64,000 nt of DNA, taken from the NCBI GenBank assembly GCA_026874595.1, contig CM049315.1, forward strand, positions 72,027,416 to 72,091,415, given 5' to 3'. This DNA is from Sipunculus nudus (taxonomy: Eukaryota; Annelida; Sipuncula; Golfingiida; Sipunculidae). Of this stretch, positions 11,589-22,494 are shown in pieces. Under the pieces are notes generated by a model that was not told the origin of the DNA, did not search any database, and saw only the letters and a program-made list of their open reading frames with translations. A program made the position numbers and the translations under genes. Numbering within the stretch: position 1 is the first letter of the stretch; every line of letters starts with the position of its first letter.

Positions 11589-12455
11589 TGTATCCGCCAA
11601 AAACAAAGTTTTGCGGATACTATGTTTTTGACCGGGTTCAGCCGCCGTCGCCGTATTCGTTTCCAGAGAACTCCTCTGAGACTACTGAACCGATTTTTTC
11701 CGAAACTTACACCCGTTATCGGGTCACATATGAACTGGTGCCTAACCATTCGGCGTTGACCTCTGACCTTTCCTCTCTCCAGTGCGTCAATCTATGCGTC
11801 TGTTTGACACATTATCCCACATATCTTCGGACTCGCTTGACCAATCAGGAAAAAAAATTACACAAATGTAGCCCTTGGATAGCTTTATAACATGCACAAA
11901 TGGTGGCGCCATCTGCAGCCATTTTTGCACAGTGTCCATCTGTTCGTCTGCCTTGGGTAAAAAACATTCATATCCCTGCAGTGGTTTGAATAATTCACCT
12001 GAAATTCGGCATGCGTATACATCCTGCATACCTTTCTTGATTTTATGACAGGTGGCGCCACCTACATGCACGTTTATGCTGCAGATATCTATGCTAATAT
12101 CTCCGGACTGGTTTGACGTACCTACCTGAAGTGATGCATGTGTTTGGATCTAACATAGTTCTTTATCAAACAAGAACCTGGTGACGCCTATTGTAACCAT
12201 TTTTGCACAGAGTCCATCTGTTTGTCTGCTGTGCGATAAAATCACTCATATCGCGGCAGTGGTTTGACTTTTCCACCTGAAGTTTGCACGTGTATACATC
12301 TTTGAAAGTTTCTCGTTCAAATAACAGGTGGCGCCACCTACAATAATGTTTACGTGGCTGAAATCCATGCTAATATGTAACACATCTAACTCTATTTCCC
12401 CTTGCCACTGAATCCATGCCTCACCACCCATCCTACTCTGATTAGGGCGGATACA
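11589..12455. repeat. Repeat element with ~278-bp units and GGTGGCGCCACC palindromes
   Basis: Two main units start with 'tttgcacag.gtccatctgtt' (about 11923 and 12201) and end in CAGGTGGCGCCACCTAC (about 12049 and 12325). GGTGGCGCCACC is a perfect 12-bp palindrome. The stretch is bracketed by GTATCCGCC (11589) and its inverted copy GGCGGATAC (near 12447). The left end also forms a hairpin with GCGGATAC near 11614. This suggests a terminal-inverted-repeat element carrying internal tandem units. Related cores occur near 8530, 9590 and 9732. It lies in an intron of the decayed paralogue. Confidence 0.5.
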
Positions 12456-12684
12456 CGTAGTCGCTTGTCGACTTCCCGTATTCTAGTTATTTTCATATTA
12501 TTTGATCCAGGCAGAGGCCAAATGAAATGCATTTTTATCCTCTAGCTGATATGTATATTTTGCATTTGTTTCTATAGAGAGATATCGTTAAATAATTTTC
12601 GGGAGTTTATACGGGCACCGACGTTTAATGTATTTCTATGTACGCTTGCTTAATTCATAGTTTAGGGTGTAAGCGACCCCTGAC

Positions 12685-12828
12685 CTTTCCCTTTTACCGC
12701 CTTCTCTTCTGGAGGCATACTGTAGGCCTCCGGATCGTAGATCTGGTCGTAAAGAGCTTCCGGGTTTGGATGGTGGAAATGTTTGTGGAACGCATCCAAC
12801 TGGGAAATAATCTGATCTTCGTCAGGTC
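12685..12828 (-). CDS. Paralogue NTF2-like domain exon
   Basis: Acceptor TTTTTTCCAG|GA and donor AAAG|GTCAGG bound a 144-nt open exon, phase 1 to phase 1. It encodes 'ISQLDAFHKHF', 'NPEALYDQIYDPEAYSMPP' and 'KAVKGK'. This is the first helix and the 'LY...A..LPP' turn typical of SnoaL/DUF4440-type NTF2-like domains. Length and phases equal those of the 25111-25254 exon of the complete gene, which is strong evidence of shared ancestry. Confidence 0.75.
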
Positions 12829-13768
12829 CTGGAAAAAAGATCTTACAAAATGCCCATAACTAACAAACTTTAAATTTGGTCATGACACTATTTCTGATTA
12901 AACTATCCATTCACCGCTGTCTGAATAAGCAGATATTAAGATGTACCTGCAAAAATAAAATATTTGTAATATATAATTGCTTTAATTATAAAATCTATCT
13001 CTCAACAGTTCAAAATCAAGAGATAACATAACACCGTATAAGGCTAAAAAAAATATTAGAATGATAAACTGTAGATCAATATTATGACTTTGAGTCTTTT
13101 GTAAACTTTTTCAGAAAGCCCTGTCGAAAAGACTTAAACCCACGAGTCATACTTAATATAAAATCGTTTATTGTGTTACAATTATTTACACTGACAGTCC
13201 TTGGTTTTGTCCGTCATACAAAATGTCATTATAAGATAGGTTACATAATCAACTTGTAAGCGTTCTCAATAAAGAAAGCTTCCCCCAAAGGGAGGTTTCC
13301 CTCTAACGTTATTCTGATGGAGATACAACAGGAGTGGGTGTTTTAGTGGTAATCCACCTGGTACAAATACCTCCTACAATTATACAGGATAATCCGAATT
13401 ATTCGAAGGTATTTACGACGACGAAGTAAGATTCTTCCATTTTGAATATTATTATTGAATGTGTTTAAACTGACGGGCATTAGAAAATGGAAATTATTCA
13501 CTTTAAATATGGAAGATTTTTTTAAAAACTAAAATGACCTCATTTGACTGAATACAGATTACCTTATTCAAGGCAACACATAGATTTTATAACATATAGT
13601 TAAATAGTATATGACACAAGGAAGTTCGTTCAAATCTCTTAGGAGTGTATGATCCGGTTGCTGGACTCACAGACACGTATACACATTGCTGTATGCGTTA
13701 ATTGCATTCTGATGAAAATGCAGGCTTAATTTTTAATCTTAAGCTGACAATTCTGGCATTCAAGTTAC

Positions 13769-13838
13769 CTTCGCTTGAGGTTCCTAACATCACATTCGAA
13801 ATATAAAAGGCGATCATGGTTGCCCGCAGAAGACCCAT
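13769..13838 (-). CDS. Paralogue exon 1: predicted signal peptide
   Basis: ATG at 13836-13838 with a good start context (A at -3, G at +4). It encodes 23 residues of mostly hydrophobic character and ends in phase 1 at a GAAG|GTAACT donor. The complete gene's first exon has the same role, phase and nearly the same length (73 nt). The moderate hydrophobicity makes this the least certain exon of the set. Confidence 0.45.
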
Positions 13839-14584
13839 GCTTCTACTGTCAGCTGACTATACCTCTTCTGATTGAACTGAAAATGTACAGGACCGATGCC
13901 GTTGATATTGCACAACTAGACTGCATAGCCTGGCCCACCCATAAGCCGTATATCGATTCACCCAGGTAAGCCATATTCTGATGATTTGTGATAATCCATT
14001 ACTCCAGTACTCGCAAGGATTGAGTTAAAACATACATCCATTTACTTTGTGATGTGTCCGGCGTACATTTAAATACATAATGTATAGTAGCTATGACATT
14101 CCCCTGTTTGTATTGAAAAGGATTAATTACAAACGTAAATACAAAATGGCCGATAAGTTGATCATATCATTGTTTAAATGTCTATTTAAGTGTACACAGA
14201 CTTCCATTTCCGGCTGCGAAAAGACTGCATCAATCTCTACTCGCGTTTATTAGCATACATGTGGTCTCAATACAAATTAGTTTGTTACGTTAACTAAATA
14301 AATATTTTAAATTTCTCTTGAATTTTTGTTGAAACTTACCTTTGTAGAATGTAGAATGGAGGAGAGTCTTTTGATCAAATATAATGCTGACCAATATTTT
14401 TAACTGTACAAAGGACATTCGAAGGACTTGTGTGTCAGGCCTAGTAGAATATTTTCTGCGTCAACTATATGTATCGGGAATAACAAATCTTTTTTATCTT
14501 TTTTTGAAAGTTTAAATGTGGAAGAGGTATAGTAACCACTCTTACAATGCAAACCAACAATTGAACAATACAACAAACATTCGT
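13839..14584. other. No recognisable feature
   Basis: AT-rich sequence upstream of the paralogue's first exon. No TATA box at a convincing distance was seen. The plus-strand ORF at 13775-13969 overlaps the minus-strand exon and shows no family motifs. Confidence 0.45.
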
Positions 14585-15720
14585 CTGTCCGGTGTATCAA
14601 GCAAGTGGGGTGTTTTCTTCATGGGTTATACGTGTTTCATGATGATATATCTATATATCAGAATTCTGATTTGTAATATATAGCCTTGTTATCAAAGTTG
14701 GTGTAATTTTGTCATATGTTTCATTGACAAAATGGACATATAATTGATTCTGACAGCAACTCAGTGATTCTCCATGTGGTAACATACACGTAAAGCATAT
14801 AAAAAAGCAAATGCACACAATTCGAGATTAATCCCGATCGTCATATTCCCACATGTTTGATCAATGAAAAGGAAAAGTAATAACCCCCCCCCCCCCCGGC
14901 AACCAGCGATGTGAAAACATCGAATCACTGCTATAAAACATAAAAAATACGTATATACACAACACGTACTCGTATATTGCAATAGTGTTCTTGACAAGCT
15001 GATGTGACTGATGGTTATTTATATGTGGATTAGGTAAAGTCTGTCCAGTGTTTTCATGCGGATAGAGTATTGAAATTTCTATATATCAGACTTCTGATAT
15101 AAATGATTCCAGCCTTGTTAATATTTTTTGTGGTCATGTTATTATATGTTTCATCGACAAAAAGAAAATGTAATTAATTTTCAAAACAACTAAGTGATTC
15201 TTCATGTGACAACATATACGAAAAACATATAAAACGCACATGCACACAATTCGAGCGAGCTTAATTCTGATCCTCCTTTTCTCACATATTCCATAAGTGA
15301 AAAGGAAACGTATTTAATCCCCAGCAACTCCATGCATGAATCGCAATATGAAAACAGCGAATCACTGCTATTAAAGCCATAAAGCGTATATTATCCCCAC
15401 GTACCAGTATATTCCAATAGTGTTCTCGACAAGCTGAAGTGACTGATGGTTATTTATGTGTGGAACAGGTATAGTCTGTCCGGTGTATTCATACAGGTAG
15501 AGTATTGAATTTTCTATATATCAGAATTCTTAATTGAATGATTCTAGCCAAGTTTTTATTTTTTGTCGTCATGTTTACCGACAAAAAAAAAACAGCTAAT
15601 AAATTATGACAGCAATTCAGTGATTCTCCATGTGCCAACATGCAGTAAAGTATATGGAACGCAAATGCACACAGAACACCCACATATTCTAATTTTATCT
15701 ATGGCAAGCGTATGTGCAAG
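14585..15720. repeat. ~430-bp tandem repeat, about 2.6 copies
   Basis: The block 'ctatatatcaga.ttct' recurs near 14651, 15079 and 15514, spacing 428 and 435 bp. It is followed in each unit by 'atgtttca..gacaaa', 'gtgattctccatgtg.aacata', 'gcacacaattcgag' and 'tctgtccggtgtattcat'. A C15-type homopolymer (about 14883-14897) lies in the first unit. Short minus-strand ORFs in units 1 and 3 are repeat-derived. Confidence 0.75.
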
Positions 15721-16389
15721 GTTAAATATAGCTCATTTGGGTGAGGTATAGTAATTACTGATATGTAAATAAGTATTATGATTGCAATTCACAGAATTGT
15801 AATATCCAGTATATGGTCGGTTTTCCGACTGATCGTTTATCCGATTATTTAGATCGTAATTCACAAAACTTTAATCATCAGTATACGGTAGGCTATCTAA
15901 TTGTTCTAATACACAAAACAGTTAGTATTATCGTAATTCATCAACGCTAAAAAAAGTAAAAGGTCGATAACCCGACTAATCGTTTATCCGAAATTAATAT
16001 CCGAACTGCTTCAAAGCAATATATAATATTTAGTCTCTATTTCATTCAAAGAAATAAACCCTTTTTTGGCAAAAAATCATGACACCGATGGCGTTTTCAC
16101 ATTAGATTGGTCCTTTTCAAGATCGTTCATGCGATCAGGCGCGGACTAATAAGGGTTCATATAAAACTATAAGTCAGATGCGGGACAAAGGGCCGTTGCA
16201 TCTATTGTTTAGGTGCATACAATATCACAGTTGTGATACCTGCTCAGCGGTGTGTCCAGTTTCACAGTTTTATTGACTGGCGTGCATATATACATCGTGA
16301 ACAGTGTCACTCAGCCCCGGAGAGAATTTTACAGCATACATAGATGTGGAGGATGTCGATGCGTAGCACTGTTGATGTGTATGTAAAAG
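15721..16389. other. No gene; short local duplications
   Basis: 'tccgact.atcgtttatccga' occurs near 15824 and 15972, and 'atcgtaattca' recurs nearby, so the segment contains small local duplications. Nothing else was recognised. Confidence 0.4.
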
Positions 16390-17050
16390 ACCCTTTAACC
16401 ATTTGTGCACAATGTTTCTTTATTTTGTTTATTTTTTTATGCTTCTAATATTCAAATATTTCGCCTTAACCGTTGTCAGACATGTATGAACCAGTAATGG
16501 GGATGACACACACCCAGGGCCCTCAGGAGTGGTATACAGAACCTGGTTGACACCAGGAAAAATCGGATATAAGCGCCTGTCACGTAGTCCGACACCGGAA
16601 TGGAACTCTGCAGATGTACATATATATTAAACTAAGCATTAAACAAAATGGAGGCGGTTACCTCCACCAAAAAAAAATGTGTACACTGCTTATTTAATAT
16701 GTTTGGTATGTGAATAGGTCGGTTCAACCATCCATGTACAATGTTTATTTAATATGTATGGTATGAAACGGTCGCTTTAACCATCTGTGTACAAGATTTA
16801 TTTAATAGGTGTGGTATGTGAAAAGGTTGCTTTTACCATATATCTACAATGTGTATTTAATATATCTGGTATGTAAATAAGTCGCTTTAATCCTCCGTAT
16901 ACAAAATTTATTTAATATGTATACATGTAATATATGAATACGTCACTTTAACCCTCTGTAAACAAGGTTTATTTAATATGTCAGGTATGAAATTACGTTC
17001 CTTTAGAATGTGTGTACAATATTAATTTAACGTGTCTGGTATCAGACGAG
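16390..17050. repeat. Degenerate ~57-bp minisatellite, about 7 copies
   Basis: A unit of the form 'gtttatttaatatgt..ggtatg' plus 'ggtcgctttaaccatctgtgtacaa' recurs near 16686, 16744, 16796, 16852, 16907, 16968 and 17020. A single diverged unit also lies near 16393. No coding potential was recognised. Confidence 0.65.
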
Positions 17051-18004
17051 GTCGTAAAAACCAGCTGTGAGCAACGACACGTGAGTTATAAGCATGTCAA
17101 AATCTGTTCCTAATAAATCTGCAAGAAAACATATTTTCAGTTGCTTGACAAATACTGCTGGGTTTTATTGTTTCGATATCGTGGACCTTTTTCAGCTCTC
17201 TTTGATATTGCATTTTTTTTTTTAAGAAAATCGTGTTTAAGAAGGGAGAGGGGAAGATTGGAGAAAAAGAGAACACATTAAGATATTCATAATTCTCTGT
17301 GCATGTTCCATGGCAAAGGAAATAACTGCAGGGGGTTTTTGTACATAGTTTTTATGTTCAAAACTCATGATTTAGGTTCAATTCTTTTTTAATTACACAT
17401 TTATATTATTTTTTAATTTTTTTTTTTGGGAAGCTCTATGTAACTTGTGTTGCGATAAACAACGGCGGCTCATTGCAGACAAGTAACACTTCTCGCTGAC
17501 CTGATTTGTAATTGTAAGCCAACGCCTGCGCACGTTTCCTGTACAGCAGGACGTTAGATTATAACACAACCACCCTCTCTGTATGCAAATACATATTATT
17601 AACCAGGTCAGCTTTTAAAAAAATCGTGATAAAATGTGAAAAACAAGAGCCATCAGAAGACTGCATTGATGACCAGCTTACTGTCAATACCTTCTCGAAT
17701 CTGACTGGTATGGTTACAGGTACACAGCTTTGCGATATGTGACGTATCTTACGCCATTAATTCAGTTTGGCTGAATACAACAGTTTCCCAGCAAAACCAT
17801 CTCGGCACAACGACTATCAATCTCAGATTTCCCCGTTTCATACGTTGTTGTGGATTTTTGTTCGCATTTCTTTAAGTGCAAAAGCCCTACTGATTCAAAT
17901 CATATTATAGAAGATAAGTTTGGAATATTGTGTGCAATACAAAATCACCGGTACTCTGGCGGTTATATTTGATTTTGGACGGGTCTATATATGCGATAGG
18001 GATA
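17051..18004. other. No gene recognised
   Basis: Unique-looking, with poly(T) near 17211 and 17411. The 'caagagccatcagaagac' segment near 17646 could be the start of the pearl-like element annotated next, but this is uncertain. A (CA)n stretch lies at 18012-18029. Confidence 0.35.
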
Positions 18005-18335
18005 GTGTCCTCACACACACACACACACATCGTCCCTGTGAATTTGACAAAGATCAATGGTATTCTGTTTGAAAAAATGTGGGCGACAGAAAAACTCTAA
18101 TCGTGGTCTGTTTGTCATAATTTTTGCAACAAAAATTCCCTGATCGTCTAGCAGCCATATTGGATTTAGGTGGGCATGTAATTTGACAGGATGTAGTCTT
18201 CGTAAGCACCAATCATCCCTGTGAATTTGAGAATGATCAAGCATGTTCTTGTTGAGATATCGCGTTCGAAAAAAAGCGTCACTGACGGACGGAAAGACGG
18301 GCGGACATGGTGATCACTATAAGGCACCGTTGTTC
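18005..18335. mobile_element. Pearl-like element fragment
   Basis: Two core units begin with 'atc.tccctgtgaatttga' (about 18029 and 18207), spacing about 178 bp. They are followed by a GACG/GGAC-rich microsatellite, 'gacggacggaaagacgggcg' (18284-18303). This combination of core repeats plus ACGG-type microsatellite is the layout of the pearl family described in oysters, now grouped with Helentron-type non-autonomous elements. It has no coding sequence. Confidence 0.5.
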
Positions 18336-18650
18336 AAGCTAAAAAGCCGGAATGTGGACCAGGTCGTAGTGACATTATTTTGTATATACTTTCCTTCGAT
18401 TTTTTTCCCCGAGTTTCCAAATCCGGGTGACAAAGTATGGATACAACGGGCATGGTGTAATATCTTTATCGATATGTACGCCGTGTTCCAGGACACATTT
18501 CTTAATTAAGTCCATAAACGAAATGAGTGTTTTTCTTTACTCATCAACCAACCAGTCCCGTACAAATGTGAACCCGCACCGGTACAGCCTCTTAAACATA
18601 ATGCAGATCCCCCCACCCCCACCCAACCCAATCCCCTAAATAATACAAAA
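18336..18650. other. No recognisable feature
   Basis: Spacer between two pearl-like elements. It contains a C/A-rich stretch (18608-18636) and no motif-bearing ORF. Confidence 0.4.
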
Positions 18651-20190
18651 CTAGATGTGTCGGAACGACACGAATGCCCCCGCCTGGGGCAAATTAGAAA
18701 CATTTGTAAAATTTTGAAAATTTTTTTAAGTTCAGGAGGTGTCGTATGGTCAAAAGTAGGTCAACAAGGGCAAAATGCAAACTCGATCTGTAACGGGGCA
18801 TTATCAAGCAACACACCAAAAATCAGGCCAGTATATGCAGGCATTGTGAAAAAAAGTCCATACATGTGCATTTTCCATAAAAATTTCTGTCTTTCATGAA
18901 GTTTTCTATGTTTAGGAGCCGTAAATCAATCAAAAGTAGGTCAACCGGGACGAAACGCGAACTCGATCTGTAACTATCATTATCTGCGCACACATAAACA
19001 ATCAGGGTGGTATCTGCAGGCATTGAGGAAAAAAAGTCAGTACATATGCATTTGTTATGAAAATTTCTATTTTTCATTAAACTTTCTATGTTCAGGAGCA
19101 GTCAAATGGTCAAAAGTAGGTCAACTGGGACAAAACAAGAACTCGATCTGTAACTGGTCATTATCTGCCTACACACCAAAAATCAGGCCCGTATCTGCAG
19201 GCACTGCGAAAAAAGTCCACACATGTGCACTTTTTTATGAAATTTTCCATGTTAGAGCACCGTCAAACGGTCAAAAGTAGGTCAACTAGGACAAAACGTG
19301 TACTCGATCTGTAACCGTTCATTATCTGCCAACAAATAAAAAATCAGGCCAATATCTGCAGGTATTGCGAAGTAAAGTCTGTACAAGTGTATTTGTCATG
19401 AAAATTTATATTTTACATGAAATTTTCTATGTTCAGGAGCCGTAAAACAGTCAAAAGTAGGTCAACTTGGACGAAACGCAAACTTGATCTGTAACTGGTC
19501 AATATCTGCCCACACACCAAAAATCAGGCCAATATCTGCAGGCATTGCGAAAAAAAGTCCGTACATGTGTATTTGTCATGAAATTTCATATTTTTCATGA
19601 AATTTTCTATGTTCAGGAGCCGTAAAACGGTCAAAAGTATGTCAACTCGGACGAAACGCGAACTCGTTGTAACTGGTCATTATCTGCCCACACACCAAAA
19701 ATCAGGCCAATATCTGCGGGCATTGCAAAAAAAAGTCCGTACATGTGTGTTTGTCATGAAAATTTCTATTTTTCATGAAATCTTCTAAGTTTAGGAGCTG
19801 TAAAACAGTCAAAAGTAGGTCAACCGGGACGAAACGCAAACTCGATCTGTAACTGGTCATTATCTGCCTACACACCAAAAATCAGGCCAATATCTGCAGG
19901 CATTGCAAAAAAAAAGTCCGTACATGTGTGTTTGTCATGAAAATTTCTATTTTTCATGAAATCTTCTAAGTTTAGGAGCTGTAAAACGATCAAAAGTAGG
20001 TCAACCGGGACGAAACGCGAACTCGATCTGTAACTGGTCTATATCTGCCCACACACAAAAAATCAGGCCGATATCTGCAGGCATTGCGAAAAAAAAGTCC
20101 GTACAACTGTTTGATTTCGGAATGACGGAAGGACGGAAGGACGGACATGGGTAAAACTATATGCCCCGGCCACTTTGTGGCGGGGGCATA
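18651..20190. mobile_element. Pearl-like (Helentron-type, non-autonomous) element with 8 core repeats
   Basis: Eight ~180-bp core units share 'tcaaaagtaggtcaac', 'aactcgatctgtaactggtc', 'caccaaaaatcaggcc' and 'tatctgcaggcattgcgaaa'. The CAAAAGTAGGTCAA anchor recurs near 18750, 18929, 19110, 19271, 19451, 19632, 19809 and 19990. The 5' end has a TGTCG-GAA-CGACA hairpin and TGCCCCCGCC (18676-18685). The 3' end has a GGAAGGACGG microsatellite (20120-20148), a hairpin (GCCCCGGCCAC/GTGGCGGGGGC) and the exact inverted copy GGCGGGGGCA (20179-20188). This is the architecture of pearl elements. No replication-helicase protein is encoded. All short ORFs inside are repeats of each other. Confidence 0.75.
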
Positions 20191-20430
20191 AAAATCAAGA
20201 TGAGTAGCCAAAGGAGCCATGCAACTCTGATTATTGTTACTTAAAAGTCCGTGAAATAACCAATTGGACGCCCAATACTAAAAAACTACCACTGATGGCA
20301 CAATCACAGCCTAAAAGAGTTTAGACCCTGGGAGGATACACTTTATAACCCCCCCCCCCCCCTTCCGTCTTTCCACGCTTGCCTTTCGCTTGACATTCAT
20401 AAAACGGAAAATTTTACGGTTTTAAATTAT
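20191..20430. other. Spacer with C14-type homopolymer
   Basis: Sequence between the pearl-like element and the 3' end of the NTF2-like gene. It contains a C-homopolymer near 20349-20362 and no coding sequence. Confidence 0.5.
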
Positions 20431-20436
20431 TTTATT
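20431..20436 (-). terminator. Poly(A) signal AATAAA of the NTF2-like gene
   Basis: On the minus strand this reads AATAAA, about 98 nt beyond the stop codon at 20534-20536. It is the first canonical signal downstream of the stop. Confidence 0.7.
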
Positions 20437-20533
20437 AAAAATGTAATACAAAAGTTAACATTAAAGACAAAGATGCACATTAACGACAACCCTTTTGCTT
20501 CTGAGATGCTTCAAAGAACCGCTAAGTGTTCAA

Positions 20534-20609
20534 TTAACGGGTGTTCCATATGTTGTAAGCGATCTTCCATATTCCAGTGACAGGCTCTTTCTGCCAAATT
20601 GTCAGAGCA
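20534..20609 (-). CDS. NTF2-like gene exon 5: last strands and stop
   Basis: Acceptor TTTGAATTTCAG|T, 76 nt, ending in TAA (20534-20536). It encodes 'ALTIWQKEP' and 'GIWKIAYNIWNTR', the final strands with the Trp-rich ending common in this fold group. Confidence 0.9.
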
Positions 20610-22446
20610 CTGAAATTCAAACAGAAAATATTTAATTAAATGTTCCTTTAAACGTTGATATAAACGAATAAGCGGCCCCTGGGCCATGACGCTAAGATTA
20701 ATTTGGCTGGGTGCTCAATTCTTGTATTTATGTTATATATCGTCTGTGAGAACAGCTGATGGCTTATGTTTCTATGTTGAAAAATGGACGGAAAAAATCT
20801 GTGTTCATAGACTTGTCAAGGACCCCCCTAGATATAACAATAGAAGGTTCACTAGACAAATGGGTACAATTTGTACCTTGCTGTCTGGGGGCTAAATATC
20901 ATGAATATAGGTCACCATCACCTTATTTTAAATTTCAAAGGACATTTCCCAAGGACCGAGGCTTAATGCATACAATTCTACCCATATGACGTTAAAGGTG
21001 CTCAGATCATGTTTTTGGCCTGTAATGTGCAGGTTTCCAGTGGGATTTGCCTAAATCTCCCTGGTTGTTGTGTTGGAAGATTTTAGGACTTAAGGATACA
21101 ATTTGTGCCCTGTCTGACTGTATTTGACATGCATTATAAAAATTAATTTACTGAATTTCAGGATTCAAAGGACACTTGCCAACGACCTCCCTAGATTTTT
21201 CAATAGAAGGTTCAAAGGAAAATAGATACAATTTGTACCTTGAATGTCTTGGTGCTCAAATTCATTTTTCTTTGGCTCATAGCCTATAGAATATAGCCCG
21301 TGCACTATGACCTAATTTTTCCTCCTCCCCCTCCCCCATTAACACACACACAAAATCATCAGGCTAAGTCATAAGAGCGTTGTAGATGAATTAATAAGAA
21401 AGAACTAATTACAGTGGAAGTAAAGTAGAATATACACACATCCCACATCCTTGTCACTTATATATTGTCACGGAAAATATGTGAAATGTACTCGTATTAT
21501 GAAACCAATCTTCGGTTAACTACACATTAAACCCCTCGTAGTAGTCAATTTTGAAACTAGTGTACGGGCATTGAACGCTTTTTTTTCAAGTTTCACGTTA
21601 TTTATACAGAGAAAAATTAATGAAATGTTTTAGTTATTAAATAAATCAATACATAAGTTGATATTTTGACGTGTATTGTTTTAGAAGCCAGGCAGAGTTA
21701 AATGACACAACAATCATAAATTATCTATAAAAACAAGAAAACTGTCCGACACACAATCACAAGAATTATAATCCAAGCCAGAACCTAATACCAACCAATG
21801 GCTCGGTTTTCTGCATAAACATCGAAACTGCTGTATCTCATTAAAGAATGATTCAAAATTAGACTTGTTACCTCCAAATTCTAAATTTAGGATTGTTTCT
21901 GGATGTCACCCTAAAAGTCCAAATGGATTCCTAAAAATCAATTCACCACTTTTCGTGTAATCAAAGGGGAAATATACCTGCTATAGGTATAGGAATATTT
22001 CAAATCTTACAAAAATGAGACATAAAGGTTGAAAACTGACCTTCCCGATGTGGCCTCGTTCTCATTTCCCTCGATGTTGAAGTGGGTGACCTGTATGGCG
22101 GTGCTACCAGTGACGTCAATACTCTCGTTGACATCCTCGCCCCCGATAATCCCGTGATGCTTTATATCCTTCATCAATTCAATGAAAGCAGCTGCAACAG
22201 ATAAACACATTTAATTATTTCATTCAGGCAGTGATCAAATCACCGTTAATGGTGCATATTAAGCATAGTTTAACATGGACAAGTATGCCTCATATCCTTC
22301 AAAAATATGTAGAAAATTCATACATGAACACTGGGATGGAATGTAAAAGAAAATATTGCCAGTCTGTTATTAAATACAAAACATGCTGGCAACCTTCCTT
22401 TCTATTATGGGTCTCTACTTAATTTCAATTTAATATATAAATAAAG

Positions 22447-22494
<48 letters not shown>

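Larger units (their letters stand above)
11076..13838 (-). pseudogene. Decayed paralogue of the secreted NTF2-like protein gene
   Basis: Three exons on the minus strand match the neighbouring complete gene in order, phase and sequence type. The first exon is 13769-13838 (signal peptide, starts MGLLRATMIAF, phase 1). The second is 12685-12828 (144 nt, exactly the length of its counterpart, phase 1 to 1). The third is 11076-11208 (133 nt, phase 1 to 2). Shared motifs are 'EALYDQIYDPEAYSMPP' against 'ENLYDNIFMANAVILPP', and 'FTERMKEL' against 'FIELMKDI'. The third exon has an in-frame TAG near its middle. The terminal exon, and an equivalent of the helical second exon of the complete gene, were not found. 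A recent pseudogene is the simplest reading. A sequencing error or a missed exon arrangement remains possible. Confidence 0.6.

Noticed and set aside
13775-13969. Plus-strand ORF ending exactly at a GTAAG donor-like site
   Set aside because: It overlaps the minus-strand paralogue exon 1, has no recognisable motif, and the donor match alone is weak evidence.
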